This document shows positions 23,408 to 33,026 of a DNA stretch of 64,000 nt, in pieces. The first letter of the stretch is position 1; each line of letters starts with the position of its first letter. A program made the position numbers and the translations under genes. The notes beneath the pieces are model-generated. The model made no database searches, was not told where the DNA came from, and saw nothing but the letters and a program-made list of their open reading frames with translations. Origin of the DNA: Aureimonas ureilytica DSM 18598 = NBRC 106430 (GTDB lineage Bacteria > Pseudomonadota > Alphaproteobacteria > Rhizobiales > Rhizobiaceae); assembly GCF_000382705.1 (NCBI RefSeq), contig NZ_ARQE01000002.1:62001-126000 (forward strand), read 5' to 3'.

Positions 23408-23767
23408 ATGAACATGTATGCGGACGCTGGGCAGGCCAGCAAGGAAGCCATGGACACCTTCATCAAGTCGGTTTCGACCGTGACGAAGGGCTTCCAGCAG
23501 ATTGCCGCCGAGACCGGCGACTTCACGAAGCGCAGCTACGAGACTTCGGCCAAGATGCTCGAAGAGCTCGCCCAGACCCGGACGCCCGACAAGGCGATCG
23601 AGATCCAGACCGCGTATTTCAAGTCGTCCTACGACGCGTGGATGGCGCAGGCCACCAAGATGAACGAGCTCTACGCGAACATCGCGCGCGAGACGTTCAA
23701 GCCCTTCGAGACCAGCGTGAACAAGGCGACGTCCTACGCGCAGGACGCGATGCAGCAGGCCGCCTGA
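23408..23767 (+). CDS. phasin family protein
   Basis: This 119-residue protein is almost entirely helical and amphipathic (MDTFIKSVSTVTKGFQQIAA, SYETSAKMLEELAQTRTPDK, EIQTAYFKSSYDAWMAQATK), the phasin_2 pattern. Phasins coat polyhydroxyalkanoate granules; many alphaproteobacteria also have abundant phasin-like proteins with general roles. The block TPDKAIEIQTAYFKSSYDA is typical. The ATG has GGGAG eight bases upstream and a strong terminator follows, so the gene is monocistronic and probably highly expressed. Confidence 0.9.
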   Translation: MNMYADAGQASKEAMDTFIKSVSTVTKGFQQIAAETGDFTKRSYETSAKMLEELAQTRTPDKAIEIQTAYFKSSYDAWMAQATKMNELYANIARETFKPFETSVNKATSYAQDAMQQAA

Positions 23768-23798
23768 ACCACGACGTCTTCAGTCTGACGTTTTCCGA

Positions 23799-23827
23799 AA
23801 GCCCGGCGCTCCGCCGGGCTTTTTTCG
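23799..23827 (+). terminator. intrinsic terminator after the phasin gene
   Basis: The arms AAGCCCGGCG and CGCCGGGCTT pair around CTC, and the 3' arm runs into six or more T residues. It is a canonical strong terminator 30 bases after the phasin stop. Confidence 0.93.
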
Positions 23828-23943
23828 TTTGGGCCGGAAACACGGCCCGTCGCGCCCTTGCGCGGCCTTCGCGAATCCTGTCGAGTCCGGTGCTCGAACG
23901 CTCAACGGAATGAAATTCGGCTGCGGCGGGATGGCGTCTTAAA

Positions 23944-24369
23944 ATGGACGATCCCACACATACATATCAGCCGAAGGCGAAGGTGACGGCATTGAACGAC
24001 ATGGTCATGGGCATTGAGGCTCCAGCATCGAAGGTTCGCTCCCAGGCGGGCGACGACGAGGGCGTCGGCAACGACCGCGGCACATCCGTCATCACGCGCA
24101 CCAAGCCGAAAACCAAACGGCCGAATCTTTACAGAGTGCTTCTTCTGAATGACGATTACACTCCGATGGAGTTCGTCATTCACGTTCTCGAACGGTTCTT
24201 CCAGAAGGACCGGGAAGCCGCGACCCGCATCATGCTGCATGTCCACAAGCATGGCGTCGGCGAGTGCGGGGTCTACACCTACGAGGTCGCCGAGACGAAG
24301 GTCACGCAGGTCATGGATTTCGCCCGCCAGCATCAACATCCGCTTCAATGCGTGATGGAAAAGAATTGA
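23944..24369 (+). CDS. clpS: ClpS adaptor protein
   Basis: ClpS brings N-degron substrates to the ClpAP protease. From the ATG at 23944 it has 141 residues; ClpS proteins are usually 100-120, and ATGs at 24001 or 24007 would give the usual length. No strong ribosome site separates these options. The core is fully conserved: [20 protein letters not shown] (the [10 protein letters not shown] signature that binds N-terminal residues), [18 protein letters not shown] and [16 protein letters not shown]. It sits eight bases before clpA, an arrangement that fits joint expression. Confidence 0.94.
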   Translation: MDDPTHTYQPKAKVTALNDMVMGIEAPASKVRSQAGDDEGVGNDRGTSVITRTKPKTKRPNLYRVLLLNDDYTPMEFVIHVLERFFQKDREAATRIMLHVHKHGVGECGVYTYEVAETKVTQVMDFARQHQHPLQCVMEKN

Positions 24370-24377
24370 GGTGAAGC

Positions 24378-26891
24378 TTGCCGACATTTTCTCAAAGCCT
24401 CGAAAAGTCGCTGCATCAGGCGCTGACCTACGCCAACGAACGCCATCAGGAATTCGCCACGCTCGAACACCTCCTTCTGGCGCTGCTTGACGACAAGGAC
24501 GCGGCCAACGTCATGCGCGGCTGCAGCGTCGATCTCGACGCGCTGCGCGGTTCGCTCGTCGAATATATCGACACGGAACTCGCCAATCTCGTCAGCGGCA
24601 GCGACGAGGATTCCAAGCCGACCGCCGGGTTCCACCGCGTGATCCAGCGCGCCGTCATTCACGTCCAGTCGTCCGGCCGGGACGAGGTGACGGGGGCGAA
24701 CGTCCTCGTCGCGATCTTCGCCGAGCGCGAGAGCCACGCCGCCTTCTTCCTGCAGGAGCAGGAGATGACGCGATACGATGCCGTGAATTTCATTTCGCAT
24801 GGAATTTCCAAGCGTCCGGGCGCGTCCGAGGGACGAACCGTTCGCGGAACGGAGGACGAGCAGTCGGTCATGGGGAACGAGGACGAAGGGCGTCGCAAGA
24901 CCGCGCAGGATGCCCTGACGGCCTACTGCGTCAATCTGAACGAGAAGGCCAAGACGGGTCGGATCGACCCGCTGATCGGCCGCGCGAGCGAGATCAACCG
25001 GACCATCCAGGTCCTGTGCCGTCGCTCCAAGAACAATCCGCTCTATGTCGGCGACCCTGGCGTGGGCAAGACGGCGATCGCCGAAGGCCTCGCCAAGCGC
25101 ATCGTCGAGGGCGACGTGCCGGAAGTTCTGGCGGATGCCACGATCTTCTCGCTCGATATGGGCACGCTGCTCGCCGGTACGCGCTACCGCGGCGATTTCG
25201 AGGAGCGGCTGAAGCAGGTCGTCAAGGAACTCGAGGAATATCCCGGCGCGGTTCTCTTCATCGACGAGATCCACACGGTGATCGGCGCGGGGGCGACCTC
25301 GGGCGGCGCGATGGATGCGTCCAACCTCCTGAAGCCGGCGCTGTCGTCCGGCGCGATCCGCTGCATCGGCTCCACGACCTACAAGGAATATCGCCAGTTC
25401 TTCGAGAAGGACCGCGCGCTCGTGCGCCGCTTCCAGAAGATCGACGTGGCCGAGCCGTCCGTCGAGGACGCGATCTCGATCCTCAAGGGCCTCAAGCCCT
25501 ATTTCGAGGAATTCCATCACGTCAAATTCTCGAACGACGCCATTCGCTCGGCCGTCGAGCTATCGGCGCGCTACATCAACGACCGCAAGCTGCCGGACAA
25601 GGCGATCGACGTGATCGACGAGACCGGCGCGTCGCAGATGCTGCTCCCCGAGCCCAAGCGCAAGAAGAGCATCGGCGTGAAGGAGATCGAGGCGACCGTC
25701 GCCACGATGGCGCGCATTCCGCCGAAATCCGTGTCGAAGGACGACGAGGAGGTTCTGTCGAACCTCAACGAGCAGCTCAAGCGCGTCGTCTACGGTCAGG
25801 ACGCGGCGATCGAGAGCCTGACGACTGCCATCAAGCTGGCGCGCGCCGGCCTGCGTGAGCCGGAGAAGCCGATCGGCTCCTACCTGTTCTCCGGCCCGAC
25901 CGGCGTCGGCAAGACGGAAGTGGCCAAGCAGCTCGCCTCGGCGCTCGGCATCGAGCTTCTGCGTTTCGACATGTCGGAATACATGGAACGCCACACGGTC
26001 TCGCGGCTGATCGGCGCACCTCCGGGTTATGTCGGCTTCGACCAGGGCGGTCTCCTGACCGATGGCGTCGACCAGCATCCGCATTGCGTGCTGCTGCTCG
26101 ACGAGATCGAGAAGGCCCATCCGGACCTGTTCAACATCCTCCTGCAGGTCATGGACCATGGGAAGCTGACGGATCACAACGGCAAGAAGATCGACTTCCG
26201 GAACGTGATCCTGATCATGACGACCAATGCCGGCGCGTCTGAAGCGCAGAAGGCGGCGATCGGCTTCGGCTCGTCCCGGCGGACGGGCGACGACGTGGAG
26301 GCGATCAACCGCCTGTTCACGCCGGAATTCCGTAACCGCCTCGACGCGATCATTCCGTTCGGCGCGCTGCCGACCCCGGTCATCCACGAGGTCGTGCAGA
26401 AGTTCGTCATGCAGCTCGAAGCCCAGCTCTCCGAGCGCGGCGTGACCTTCGAACTCGCGCCCGAGGCGATCGCCTGGCTCGCGGACAAGGGCTACGACGA
26501 GTACATGGGCGCGCGTCCGCTCGGCCGCGTGATCCAGGAATACGTCAAGAAGCCGCTGGCGGACGAGGTTCTGTTCGGCAAGCTGAAGCGCGGCGGCACG
26601 GTGAAGGTCACGGTCGTCACCGACGAGGCCGGCGTCAAGACGCTGCATCTCGAGGCCATCGCCGACGAGAACTTCGGCAAGGCGCGCAAGCCGGGCGAGG
26701 GGCGCGTGAAGCGCGCCAAGGTCGGCCCGAACGGCGAGGACGTCATCGACGAGGACGACGAGGATTTCGGCGATGACGAGGCCGAACTCGCGGCGGCCGA
26801 CGCGGAAGCCGAGCGCCCGGCGGACGAGCCGGGAACGCGGCCCGGCAAGCGGTCGGGGACGGTGCCGAAAGTTCCCCGCAAGCTGAATTGA
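24378..26891 (+). CDS. clpA: ATP-dependent Clp protease ATP-binding subunit ClpA
   Basis: This 837-residue AAA+ unfoldase starts at a TTG with GAGG six bases upstream. An N-terminal Clp_N repeat domain binds ClpS ([28 protein letters not shown]). NBD1 has [15 protein letters not shown] near residue 224 and [12 protein letters not shown]2 has [16 protein letters not shown] near residue 505 and [12 protein letters not shown]. ClpA feeds substrates to ClpP. The C-terminal tail after about residue 775 is long and acidic ([18 protein letters not shown]), then becomes Pro- and Arg-rich; this extension is longer than in E. coli ClpA. A terminator follows. Confidence 0.96.
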   Translation: MPTFSQSLEKSLHQALTYANERHQEFATLEHLLLALLDDKDAANVMRGCSVDLDALRGSLVEYIDTELANLVSGSDEDSKPTAGFHRVIQRAVIHVQSSGRDEVTGANVLVAIFAERESHAAFFLQEQEMTRYDAVNFISHGISKRPGASEGRTVRGTEDEQSVMGNEDEGRRKTAQDALTAYCVNLNEKAKTGRIDPLIGRASEINRTIQVLCRRSKNNPLYVGDPGVGKTAIAEGLAKRIVEGDVPEVLADATIFSLDMGTLLAGTRYRGDFEERLKQVVKELEEYPGAVLFIDEIHTVIGAGATSGGAMDASNLLKPALSSGAIRCIGSTTYKEYRQFFEKDRALVRRFQKIDVAEPSVEDAISILKGLKPYFEEFHHVKFSNDAIRSAVELSARYINDRKLPDKAIDVIDETGASQMLLPEPKRKKSIGVKEIEATVATMARIPPKSVSKDDEEVLSNLNEQLKRVVYGQDAAIESLTTAIKLARAGLREPEKPIGSYLFSGPTGVGKTEVAKQLASALGIELLRFDMSEYMERHTVSRLIGAPPGYVGFDQGGLLTDGVDQHPHCVLLLDEIEKAHPDLFNILLQVMDHGKLTDHNGKKIDFRNVILIMTTNAGASEAQKAAIGFGSSRRTGDDVEAINRLFTPEFRNRLDAIIPFGALPTPVIHEVVQKFVMQLEAQLSERGVTFELAPEAIAWLADKGYDEYMGARPLGRVIQEYVKKPLADEVLFGKLKRGGTVKVTVVTDEAGVKTLHLEAIADENFGKARKPGEGRVKRAKVGPNGEDVIDEDDEDFGDDEAELAAADAEAERPADEPGTRPGKRSGTVPKVPRKLN

Positions 26892-26902
26892 TGGGTTAAG
26901 AG

Positions 26903-26926
26903 AAGGCCGCCTCCGGGCGGCCTTTT
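26903..26926 (+). terminator. intrinsic terminator after clpA
   Basis: GGCCGCC pairs with GGCGGCC around TCCG, flanked by AA on the left and TTTT on the right. It begins 11 bases after the clpA stop. Confidence 0.9.
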
Positions 26927-26962
26927 CCATTGCGGCCCCCGGACAGAACCTTGGGGCCTGCC

Positions 26963-27697
26963 ATGGACATTCCCGACGCCTTGCCGCCCGACCAGACCCG
27001 CTATTGGCTCGGCCGAGGCATGCGGCAGGTGATTTCGGCGCCGGCCCTGATTCTCGTGACGGCGCATCTCGGCTTTGCGGGTCTGGCCCGCGACGCAGGC
27101 GTCACATGGTTCGAAGCCTCCTTCATGGTCTTCACCATCTGGGCGCTGCCGGCCAATCTCATCATGCTCGGCGCGATCACCGCCGGATTGTCGCTGGCGG
27201 CGACGGCGGTGGCGGTCGGCCTGTCGTCGCTGCGGCTCATGCCCATGGTGATCTCGCTGATGCCGGAACTAAGGGCGGAGGGGACGCGGAAGCGCACGCT
27301 CCTGTTCCTCTCGCATTTCATCGCGGTGACGGCCTGGGTCGTGTCCCGCGAGCGGTTTCCCGACATTCCCCGACGCTACCGAACCACGTTCTTCGCGGGC
27401 TTCGGCGTCACGCTGACGCTCGTCAACACGATCATCGTCGCACTGGCCTTCAACCTGATGGGCCAATTGCCGGCTCTCGTGACCGGCGCGCTGGCGTTCC
27501 TGACCCCGGTCTATTTCCTGACGTCGCTCTATGGCTCGTCGCGCGACATCACCGGACGGCTGGCCTTGTTTCTGGGGATGCTGGCGATCATCCCGGCCAA
27601 TCGAATGACGCCCGACTTCGACATTCTCGTCGCGGGCATCGCAGCTGGCATCGCCTCGCTGTTCGCCGGGCGCATCCTGGAAAGGCGCAAAGGTTGA
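26963..27697 (+). CDS. azlC: AzlC-family branched-chain amino acid exporter, large subunit
   Basis: The protein has 244 residues from the ATG at 26963. AzlC features are clear: YWLGRGMRQVISAPALILV, FTIWALPANLIMLGA, LSSLRLMPMVISLMPELR and SLYGSSRDITGRLALFLG, with about five or six membrane helices. AzlC-AzlD pairs export branched-chain amino acids. The stop overlaps the azlD start (TGATG at 27695-27699), so the two subunits are translationally coupled. Confidence 0.88.
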   Translation: MDIPDALPPDQTRYWLGRGMRQVISAPALILVTAHLGFAGLARDAGVTWFEASFMVFTIWALPANLIMLGAITAGLSLAATAVAVGLSSLRLMPMVISLMPELRAEGTRKRTLLFLSHFIAVTAWVVSRERFPDIPRRYRTTFFAGFGVTLTLVNTIIVALAFNLMGQLPALVTGALAFLTPVYFLTSLYGSSRDITGRLALFLGMLAIIPANRMTPDFDILVAGIAAGIASLFAGRILERRKG

Positions 27698-28065
27698 TGT
27701 CGAGCGATCTCAGCTACACCGCCTTGAGCGCGCCCTGGTGGCCCTTCGTCTTCATTCTCCTGGCCGGCTGGCTTCCGACCGATGTCTGGCGTTGGCTGGG
27801 CGTTCTGTCGTCCGGGCGGATCGACGAGACGTCCCCTTTCATCGTCGCAGCGCGCGCCATCGCGACGGGTCTCGTCGCGGCCGTTATCGCTCGCCTCGTG
27901 CTTTATCCCGGCGGATCGCTCGCGGGGATTCCCGACTGGATTCGCATCGCGGCGCTCGCCGGCGGCTTCCTCGCCTATCTCTGGCTCGGCCGCCAGACGC
28001 TGATCGCTATCGTGGTCGCCGAGATCATCCTTCTGGGCGTGCCCTGGATGCTGGGAATTCTTTGA
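27697..28065 (+). CDS. azlD: AzlD-family branched-chain amino acid exporter, small subunit
   Basis: This is a 122-residue, four-helix membrane protein. The family features are LAGWLPTDVWRWLGV near the N terminus, SPFIVAARAIATGLVAAVI and the C-terminal helix LIAIVVAEIILLGVPWMLG. It partners AzlC, whose gene it overlaps by one base. A GC-rich hairpin lies just after its stop. Confidence 0.87.
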   Translation: MSSDLSYTALSAPWWPFVFILLAGWLPTDVWRWLGVLSSGRIDETSPFIVAARAIATGLVAAVIARLVLYPGGSLAGIPDWIRIAALAGGFLAYLWLGRQTLIAIVVAEIILLGVPWMLGIL

Positions 28066-28097
28066 CCCCGAGCGGCGCGGAAAGGCCTCGCTCGGGG
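28066..28097. terminator. hairpin between convergent azlD and HIT genes
   Basis: CCCCGAGCG at 28066-28074 and CGCTCGGGG at 28089-28097 are perfect nine-base arms around a 14-base loop. There is no T run on either side, so it may act as an inefficient or Rho-assisted terminator or as an RNA 3' end. It lies between two genes that converge. Confidence 0.5.
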
Positions 28098-28119
28098 CGC
28101 TAAGTTCCGAACCCGGACC

Positions 28120-28545
28120 TCAGGCGAGATGGCGGCGGATCGCCTCCGCCTGTTCGGCGAGAAGCGCGGGGTCTGCCATGCCGCCCGAACCATGGCCCTG
28201 AAGCGGCACGCCCTCGAAGCGGGGGATGACGTGGACATGCAGGTGAAAGACCGTCTGTCCGGCCGGAGCCTCGTTGAACTGCATCACCGAAACGCCGTCG
28301 GCGGCGAAGGCCGCCTTTGCGGCGCGCGCCAGCCGCGCGGCCTGCACGATCACGGCCTGCAGCGTCGTGTCGTCGGCGTCGAGGAGATTGCGCGAGGGCG
28401 CCTTCGGGATCACGAGGCAGTGCCCCTTGGATTGGGGCATGACGTCCATGATCGCCACGACCTCGTCCGTCTCGAAAATCTTCGCGCTCGGAAGCTCGCC
28501 GCGCAGGATTCTTGCGAAGATGTTGGTGTCGTCATACGGCGTCAT
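28120..28545 (-). CDS. HIT-family nucleotide hydrolase
   Basis: The 141-residue protein has the histidine-triad motif HLHVHVIP, preceded by FNEAPAGQTVF. The N-terminal part reads NIFARILRGELPSAKIFETDEV and PQSKGHCLVIPKAP, as in bacterial HinT-like proteins. HinT-type enzymes cleave AMP from phosphoramidates such as AMP-lysine. The role in this organism is unknown. It lies 57 bp downstream of the GNAT gene. Confidence 0.9.
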   Translation of the reverse strand: MTPYDDTNIFARILRGELPSAKIFETDEVVAIMDVMPQSKGHCLVIPKAPSRNLLDADDTTLQAVIVQAARLARAAKAAFAADGVSVMQFNEAPAGQTVFHLHVHVIPRFEGVPLQGHGSGGMADPALLAEQAEAIRRHLA

Positions 28546-28602
28546 GGAAAGCCCGAATCTTTGGGTGCGATGAGCCGATCATAAGGGCGCGCCGAGGCAG
28601 GT

Positions 28603-29805
28603 CTAGCTGCAATCGCCTTTGCGGAAGGGCGTGTGGTCGGCGAGAAGATCGTGCATCCGCTCCACGTCGCGCCGCTCGCGGTCGAGATAGGCGCTGACGG
28701 CCGAGCGCAGGCCGGGATGCGCGATGTAATGCGCCGAATGGGTGGTCACCGGCTCGTAGCCGCGCGCAAGCTTGTGTTCGCCCTGCGCGCCCGCTTCCAC
28801 GACCTCCAGTCCATGCTCGATCGCATAGTCGATCGCCTGATGGTAGCAGACCTCGAAATGCAGGAACGGGTGGTCCTCGACGCAACCCCAATAGCGCCCG
28901 TAGATCCGACCGGCCCCGACGAGATTGAGCGCGCCGGCGATATAACGCCCGTCGCGCTTGGCCATCACCAGAACGACATGATCGCCCATCCGCTCGCCGA
29001 GCAGCGAGAAGAAGGCGCGGTTGAGATAGGGCCGCCCCCATTTGCGGGCGCCCGTGTCCTGGTAGAAGGAGAAGAAAGCGTCCCAGGCCGCTTCGCTTAA
29101 AGACGAGCCGGTCAGCCGCTCGATCGTGATGCCGTTCGAAAGCGCATCGCGCCGCTCCTTTCGCAGCGCCTTGCGCTTGCGGGACGCTAGCGTTTCCAGA
29201 AACGCGTCGTAGCTCTCATAGCCGCGATTGACGAAATGGAACTGCTGATCCGTGCGCTGGAGAAACGCGTCGTCCGACAGGGCCGCGCGATCGCGCTCCG
29301 TCAGAAAGGTGGCATGGGCCGACGAGGCGCCAGACGCCTCGACATAGCCCTTGATGGCCTGCGCGAGGGCATGGCGACGCCAGTCGGCGTCGGCGCTCGA
29401 CCCGACGAGGAGGCGGGGGCCGGTGGCCGGTGTGAAGGGCACCGAGAGCTGAAGCTTGGGATAGTAGCGCCCGCCGGCCCGCTCGAACGCATCGGCCCAG
29501 CCGTGGTCGAAGACATATTCTCCCTGGCTGTGGCTCTTCAGATAGGCGGGAGCGACCGCGATGATCTGATCGTCCTCGTCCGACAGGACGAGATGCTGCG
29601 GCAGCCAGCCCGCCGCCCGGCCGGTGCAATGCGAATCCTCCAGGCACTTCAGGAAGGCGTGGCGGACGAAAGGATTGAGCGAGCGGCCCGGATCGTCGGC
29701 GGCGAGGACATCCCAGAGCGCGGCGTCGATATCCGACAGGCTTTCGACCACCCGGAGCGTCAGTTCGCCCCGGGCGTCGATGGAAGTGTCCGCGTCATCC
29801 GTCAT
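28603..29805 (-). CDS. GNAT/FemAB-like N-acyltransferase (DUF482, COG3146)
   Basis: The protein has 400 residues from the ATG at 29805, with GGGGA before it; a TTG five codons upstream is the other option. It matches the DUF482 'peptidogalycan biosynthesis' family: NPFVRHAFLKCLEDSHC, AVAPAYLKSHSQGEYVFDH, YYPKLQLSVPFTPATGPRLL, SRKRKALRKERRDAL, YGRYWGCVEDHPFLHFEVCY and GAQGEHKLARGYEPV. The fold is a double GNAT, similar to FemAB and MprF-like transferases. The substrate is unknown. It sits 21 bp after the glycerophosphodiesterase gene. Confidence 0.87.
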   Translation of the reverse strand: MTDDADTSIDARGELTLRVVESLSDIDAALWDVLAADDPGRSLNPFVRHAFLKCLEDSHCTGRAAGWLPQHLVLSDEDDQIIAVAPAYLKSHSQGEYVFDHGWADAFERAGGRYYPKLQLSVPFTPATGPRLLVGSSADADWRRHALAQAIKGYVEASGASSAHATFLTERDRAALSDDAFLQRTDQQFHFVNRGYESYDAFLETLASRKRKALRKERRDALSNGITIERLTGSSLSEAAWDAFFSFYQDTGARKWGRPYLNRAFFSLLGERMGDHVVLVMAKRDGRYIAGALNLVGAGRIYGRYWGCVEDHPFLHFEVCYHQAIDYAIEHGLEVVEAGAQGEHKLARGYEPVTTHSAHYIAHPGLRSAVSAYLDRERRDVERMHDLLADHTPFRKGDCS

Positions 29806-29826
29806 CTCGATCCCCGCCAAGAAGGG

Positions 29827-30543
29827 TCAGCGCGGCGGCGTGAACCCCTCGAACGTCATCTGGTCCACGAGGCGCGCGCTCTTCTCGGCCTCGGCCGGCG
29901 TCCGAACCGTCCAGCTGATCGCCGGCGCGCCTTGCTCGTTCCGAACCCAATCCACGAAATCGTTCGGAAGATGGTGAATGTTATAGGACGTGAAGTCGCA
30001 GCGTCGCGCGAAAATCGCGCGGTGTTCGGCGAGAAGCTCCGGCCGGGTGCCCTCGGCGGTGAGGCCGATCGGATAGGTCTCCCGAACCTGCTCCGTCTGC
30101 TCGAGCAGCCAGCTATCGAAGGACATGAGGGCGAGCGGCCCCGCATACCCTTCGACCACGGCGGCCACGGCATCCACGAAGCCCGCATCCTCCGCCTCGC
30201 TCGCGCCTTTCAGTTCCACCACCAGCGGCACCTGGCCGGCGACGAGTTGGAGAAGCGCGGCAAGGGTCGGGATCGTGTCACCGGTGCCCCCGAGACGCAG
30301 CCCTCCGAGTTCGACAGCGGATGTCTGGCGAACCCGACCCTCGCGCCCGGTCAGGCGCTTCAGGTCGTCGTCATGGAAGACCACGGGCACGCCGTCGGAG
30401 GACAGGTGCACATCGCATTCGATCGCGTATCCGCCTGCGATCGCGGCTCGAAAAGCCGAGATCGAATTCTCGAAGACGGTCTTGTTGCCGTCATGGAGCC
30501 CGCGATGGGCGATCGGGCGATCCTTGAGCCAACCGGCCTTCAT
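29827..30543 (-). CDS. glycerophosphodiester phosphodiesterase (UgpQ-like)
   Basis: The protein has 238 residues from the ATG at 30543. The GDPD family motifs are present: IAHRGLHDGNKTVFENS with the catalytic His-Arg, AIECDVHLSSDGVPVVFHDDDL, and LVVELKG. It hydrolyses glycerophosphodiesters to glycerol-3-phosphate and an alcohol. There is no signal peptide, so it acts in the cytoplasm. As the host makes phosphatidylcholine, glycerophosphocholine from lipid turnover is a reasonable substrate, though this is inference. It follows the RidA gene by 13 bp. Confidence 0.9.
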   Translation of the reverse strand: MKAGWLKDRPIAHRGLHDGNKTVFENSISAFRAAIAGGYAIECDVHLSSDGVPVVFHDDDLKRLTGREGRVRQTSAVELGGLRLGGTGDTIPTLAALLQLVAGQVPLVVELKGASEAEDAGFVDAVAAVVEGYAGPLALMSFDSWLLEQTEQVRETYPIGLTAEGTRPELLAEHRAIFARRCDFTSYNIHHLPNDFVDWVRNEQGAPAISWTVRTPAEAEKSARLVDQMTFEGFTPPR

Positions 30544-30556
30544 GGGAGTGCGAAGC

Positions 30557-31021
30557 TCAGGCGATTTCGAACAGGGCTTCGATTTCCACCGCGGCATCCA
30601 GCGGCAGCGCCGGGACGCCTACGGCCGAACGCGCGTGACGGCCGCGATCGCCGAGGATTTCGACCAGGAAGTCCGAAGCGCCGTTCGCCACCTTGTGCTG
30701 CTCGGTGAAGCTCGCCTCGCTCGCCACGAAGACCGTCAGCTTCAGAAGGCGGCCGATCGCTTCCAGATCGCCGAGCGCGGCCTGCGCCTGCGCCAGGATG
30801 TTGATCGCGCAATGGCGCGCCGCGATCTGGCCGTCTTCCAGCGAGACATTGGCGCCGAGCTTGCCGGCGACGGCGATCTTGCCATCGGCGAGCGGCAATT
30901 GACCGGAGGTCTGGAGCAGGTTGCCAAAGCGGACCCAGGGCACATAATTGGCCGCCGGAGCCGCCGCATTGGGCAACTGGACGCCGGCATCGGCCAGACG
31001 GCTGCTGATCGTGCTGCTCAT
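30557..31021 (-). CDS. RidA-family (YjgF-like) protein
   Basis: The protein has 154 residues from the ATG at 31021 with GAGGA upstream. It matches the longer RidA subfamily: LQTSGQLPLADGK, AINILAQAQAALGDLEAIGRL and GRHARSAVGVPALPLDAAVEIEAL (in part), with the conserved Arg of RSAVGV. RidA removes reactive enamine/imine intermediates. This subgroup is less studied and its substrate is uncertain. It is the first of a four-gene run on the minus strand with the GDPD, GNAT and HIT genes. Confidence 0.88.
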   Translation of the reverse strand: MSSTISSRLADAGVQLPNAAAPAANYVPWVRFGNLLQTSGQLPLADGKIAVAGKLGANVSLEDGQIAARHCAINILAQAQAALGDLEAIGRLLKLTVFVASEASFTEQHKVANGASDFLVEILGDRGRHARSAVGVPALPLDAAVEIEALFEIA

Positions 31022-31119
31022 GCGAATCCTCATCAGGTTTGAGCCTCGCGCGAGGGCTAGCAGGTTTTGCCCGGGCCTTCGAGAGCGCCGAGCGCCATCA
31101 CAAGGAAAGTTCGACCCTC

Positions 31120-31926
31120 ATGCGGCTTCGTCATCTGGCCTTCATGGCCGTGCTTCCCGTTCCCGGCGCGCTGGCGGCTCCCGCCAACACGCTGGCCCCG
31201 CACGAGGCGGTCTACGAACTGACGCTCGATCAGCCCGGCTCCGGCATCAACGGCGCGGAGGGTCGCATTGCCCTCCAGCTCAAGAACGACACCTGCGAGG
31301 GCATGGATCTCGACTACCGTTTCGTCGTCCGGTTTCAGGAGGACACGGAGCTGACCGTCACCGACCAGCACACACTGTCGAAGGAATCGCGGTCGGGCGA
31401 TCGGTTCGAATTCGAAACCAGGACCTCGATCGACGGCGCGCCGCAGGAAACGGTGAAGGGCAGGGCCGTGATCGAGGGCGACAAGACCCGCATCGACTAC
31501 GAATTGCCGGTGAACCGGCAGACCGAGATCGCGAAGGCGGCGTTCCCGCTCGGACACACCGCGCAGATCATCGAAAAGGCCAAGGCGGGCCAGCGAATCT
31601 TCGAGACGCGCCTGTTCGACGGCGACAACGAGGCCGAGAAGGGACTGACCACGACGGCGATCATCACCCCGGGCAACGGCAAACCCGCCGACCCCGCTCA
31701 GCCGGCGATCGACGCTTCGCTGGCGGGCCTTCGCTCCTGGATGATCGTCGAATCCTACTACAACAAGGACAGCGACCGGGACGGGATGCCGATCTTCGAG
31801 ACTCGCTACAGGCTCTATGAAAACGGAGTTTCGGACGATCTGACTATGGATTTCGGCGCCTATGCGTTGAAGGGGCGGTTGTCGCGTCTCGAACTCCTCG
31901 AAAACGCCTGCAAACCGACGCCCTGA
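31120..31926 (+). CDS. eipB: EipB-like periplasmic envelope protein (DUF1849)
   Basis: The protein has 268 residues from the ATG at 31120; AAGGAAAG lies a little far upstream. A signal peptide (MRLRHLAFMAVLPVPGALAA) is followed by DUF1849: HEAVYELTLDQPGSGINGAEGRI (in part), YRFVVRFQEDTELTVTDQ, FPLGHTAQIIEKAK and SWMIVESYYNKDS. EipB of Brucella is a periplasmic protein that maintains the envelope and has one conserved disulfide; here Cys59 and Cys264 can form it. It is the only gene on its strand before the rpsB operon. Confidence 0.88.
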   Translation: MRLRHLAFMAVLPVPGALAAPANTLAPHEAVYELTLDQPGSGINGAEGRIALQLKNDTCEGMDLDYRFVVRFQEDTELTVTDQHTLSKESRSGDRFEFETRTSIDGAPQETVKGRAVIEGDKTRIDYELPVNRQTEIAKAAFPLGHTAQIIEKAKAGQRIFETRLFDGDNEAEKGLTTTAIITPGNGKPADPAQPAIDASLAGLRSWMIVESYYNKDSDRDGMPIFETRYRLYENGVSDDLTMDFGAYALKGRLSRLELLENACKPTP

Positions 31927-32124
31927 GGCGACCCATGAGGCCACCCTGGTAAGGAGCGCGAAACCTTCCTATCTTGCCGAGGTCGGCGGGATGGTGTAAG
32001 CGCCCGCCTATTCCACACACGGATTTACGAGGATCGGGCTCGCTGAGCCCAAAGGTTCTCGCCGGTGGCAGGTTATCCAATCTGCTTCTGTCCGTGGAGG
32101 TTCAACCGGTTAAAGGACAATTCC
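31927..32124 (+). other. rpsB leader region
   Basis: This 198-bp gap has no gene. It must contain the rpsB promoter and leader. Several short G+C-rich complementary stretches are present (for example GGGCTCGCTGAGCCC near 32035-32050), which could fold as a leader structure. The conserved S2 autoregulatory element of gammaproteobacteria cannot be recognised by eye. Confidence 0.35.
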
Positions 32125-32916
32125 ATGGCTCTGCCTGATTATTCCATGCGTCAGCTCCTCGAGGCTGGCGTCCACTTCGGACACCAGACCCATCGCTGGA
32201 ACCCGAAGATGGCGCCCTACATCTTCGGCGCGCGCAACAACATCCACATCATCGACCTCGCGCAGACGGTTCCGCTGCTGCACAAGGCGCTGCAGTCCGT
32301 GTCCGACACGGTCTCGCGCGGCGGCCGCGTGCTCTTCGTCGGCACCAAGCGCCAGGCGTCCGAGATCATCGCCGATGCGGCGAACCGTTCGGCCCAGTAC
32401 TACGTCAACGCCCGCTGGCTCGGCGGCATGCTGACGAACTGGAAGACGATCTCGAACTCGATCCAGCGTCTGCGCAAGCTCGACGAACTCCTCTCCGGCG
32501 AAGCCCAGGGCTTCACCAAGAAGGAGCGCCTCAACCTGCAGCGCGAGCGCGACAAGCTCGACCGCGCGCTGGGTGGCATCAAGGACATGGGCGGCGTGCC
32601 GGACATGATCTTCATCATCGACACCAACAAGGAGTCGATCGCGATCGACGAGGCCAAGCGTCTCGGCATTCCGGTCGTCGCCGTGGTCGATTCGAACTGC
32701 GATCCTTCCCGCATCGACTACCCGATCCCGGGCAATGACGACGCCGCCCGCGCCATCTCGCTCTACTGCGACCTGATCGCCCGCGCCGCCGTCGACGGCA
32801 TCGCGCGTCAGCAGGGCTCGATGGGCGTGGACATCGGCGCGATGGAAGAGGCCCCGGTCGAGCCCGCGCTCGAAGGCGAGACCTCGGAAGAGACCGAAGC
32901 GTCCGCAGCGGCCTGA
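32125..32916 (+). CDS. rpsB: 30S ribosomal protein S2
   Basis: The protein has 263 residues from the ATG at 32125 with AAAGGA upstream. It begins [19 protein letters not shown] and has the S2 signatures [42 protein letters not shown] and [20 protein letters not shown]2 binds the 30S subunit late, near S1. The C-terminal 20 or so residues are acidic and Ala-rich, usual in Rhizobiales. The gene pair rpsB-tsf is conserved. Confidence 0.98.
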   Translation: MALPDYSMRQLLEAGVHFGHQTHRWNPKMAPYIFGARNNIHIIDLAQTVPLLHKALQSVSDTVSRGGRVLFVGTKRQASEIIADAANRSAQYYVNARWLGGMLTNWKTISNSIQRLRKLDELLSGEAQGFTKKERLNLQRERDKLDRALGGIKDMGGVPDMIFIIDTNKESIAIDEAKRLGIPVVAVVDSNCDPSRIDYPIPGNDDAARAISLYCDLIARAAVDGIARQQGSMGVDIGAMEEAPVEPALEGETSEETEASAAA

Positions 32917-33026
32917 TCGCTCGCGAGCCACCAGTAATGCCGGCGGCGCCGCAGCGTCGCCGACCCTCACGGCGCACCCTTCCCACGAGGTTCGGTGCGC
33001 CAATTTTTTAAGACAGAGGCCAATTC

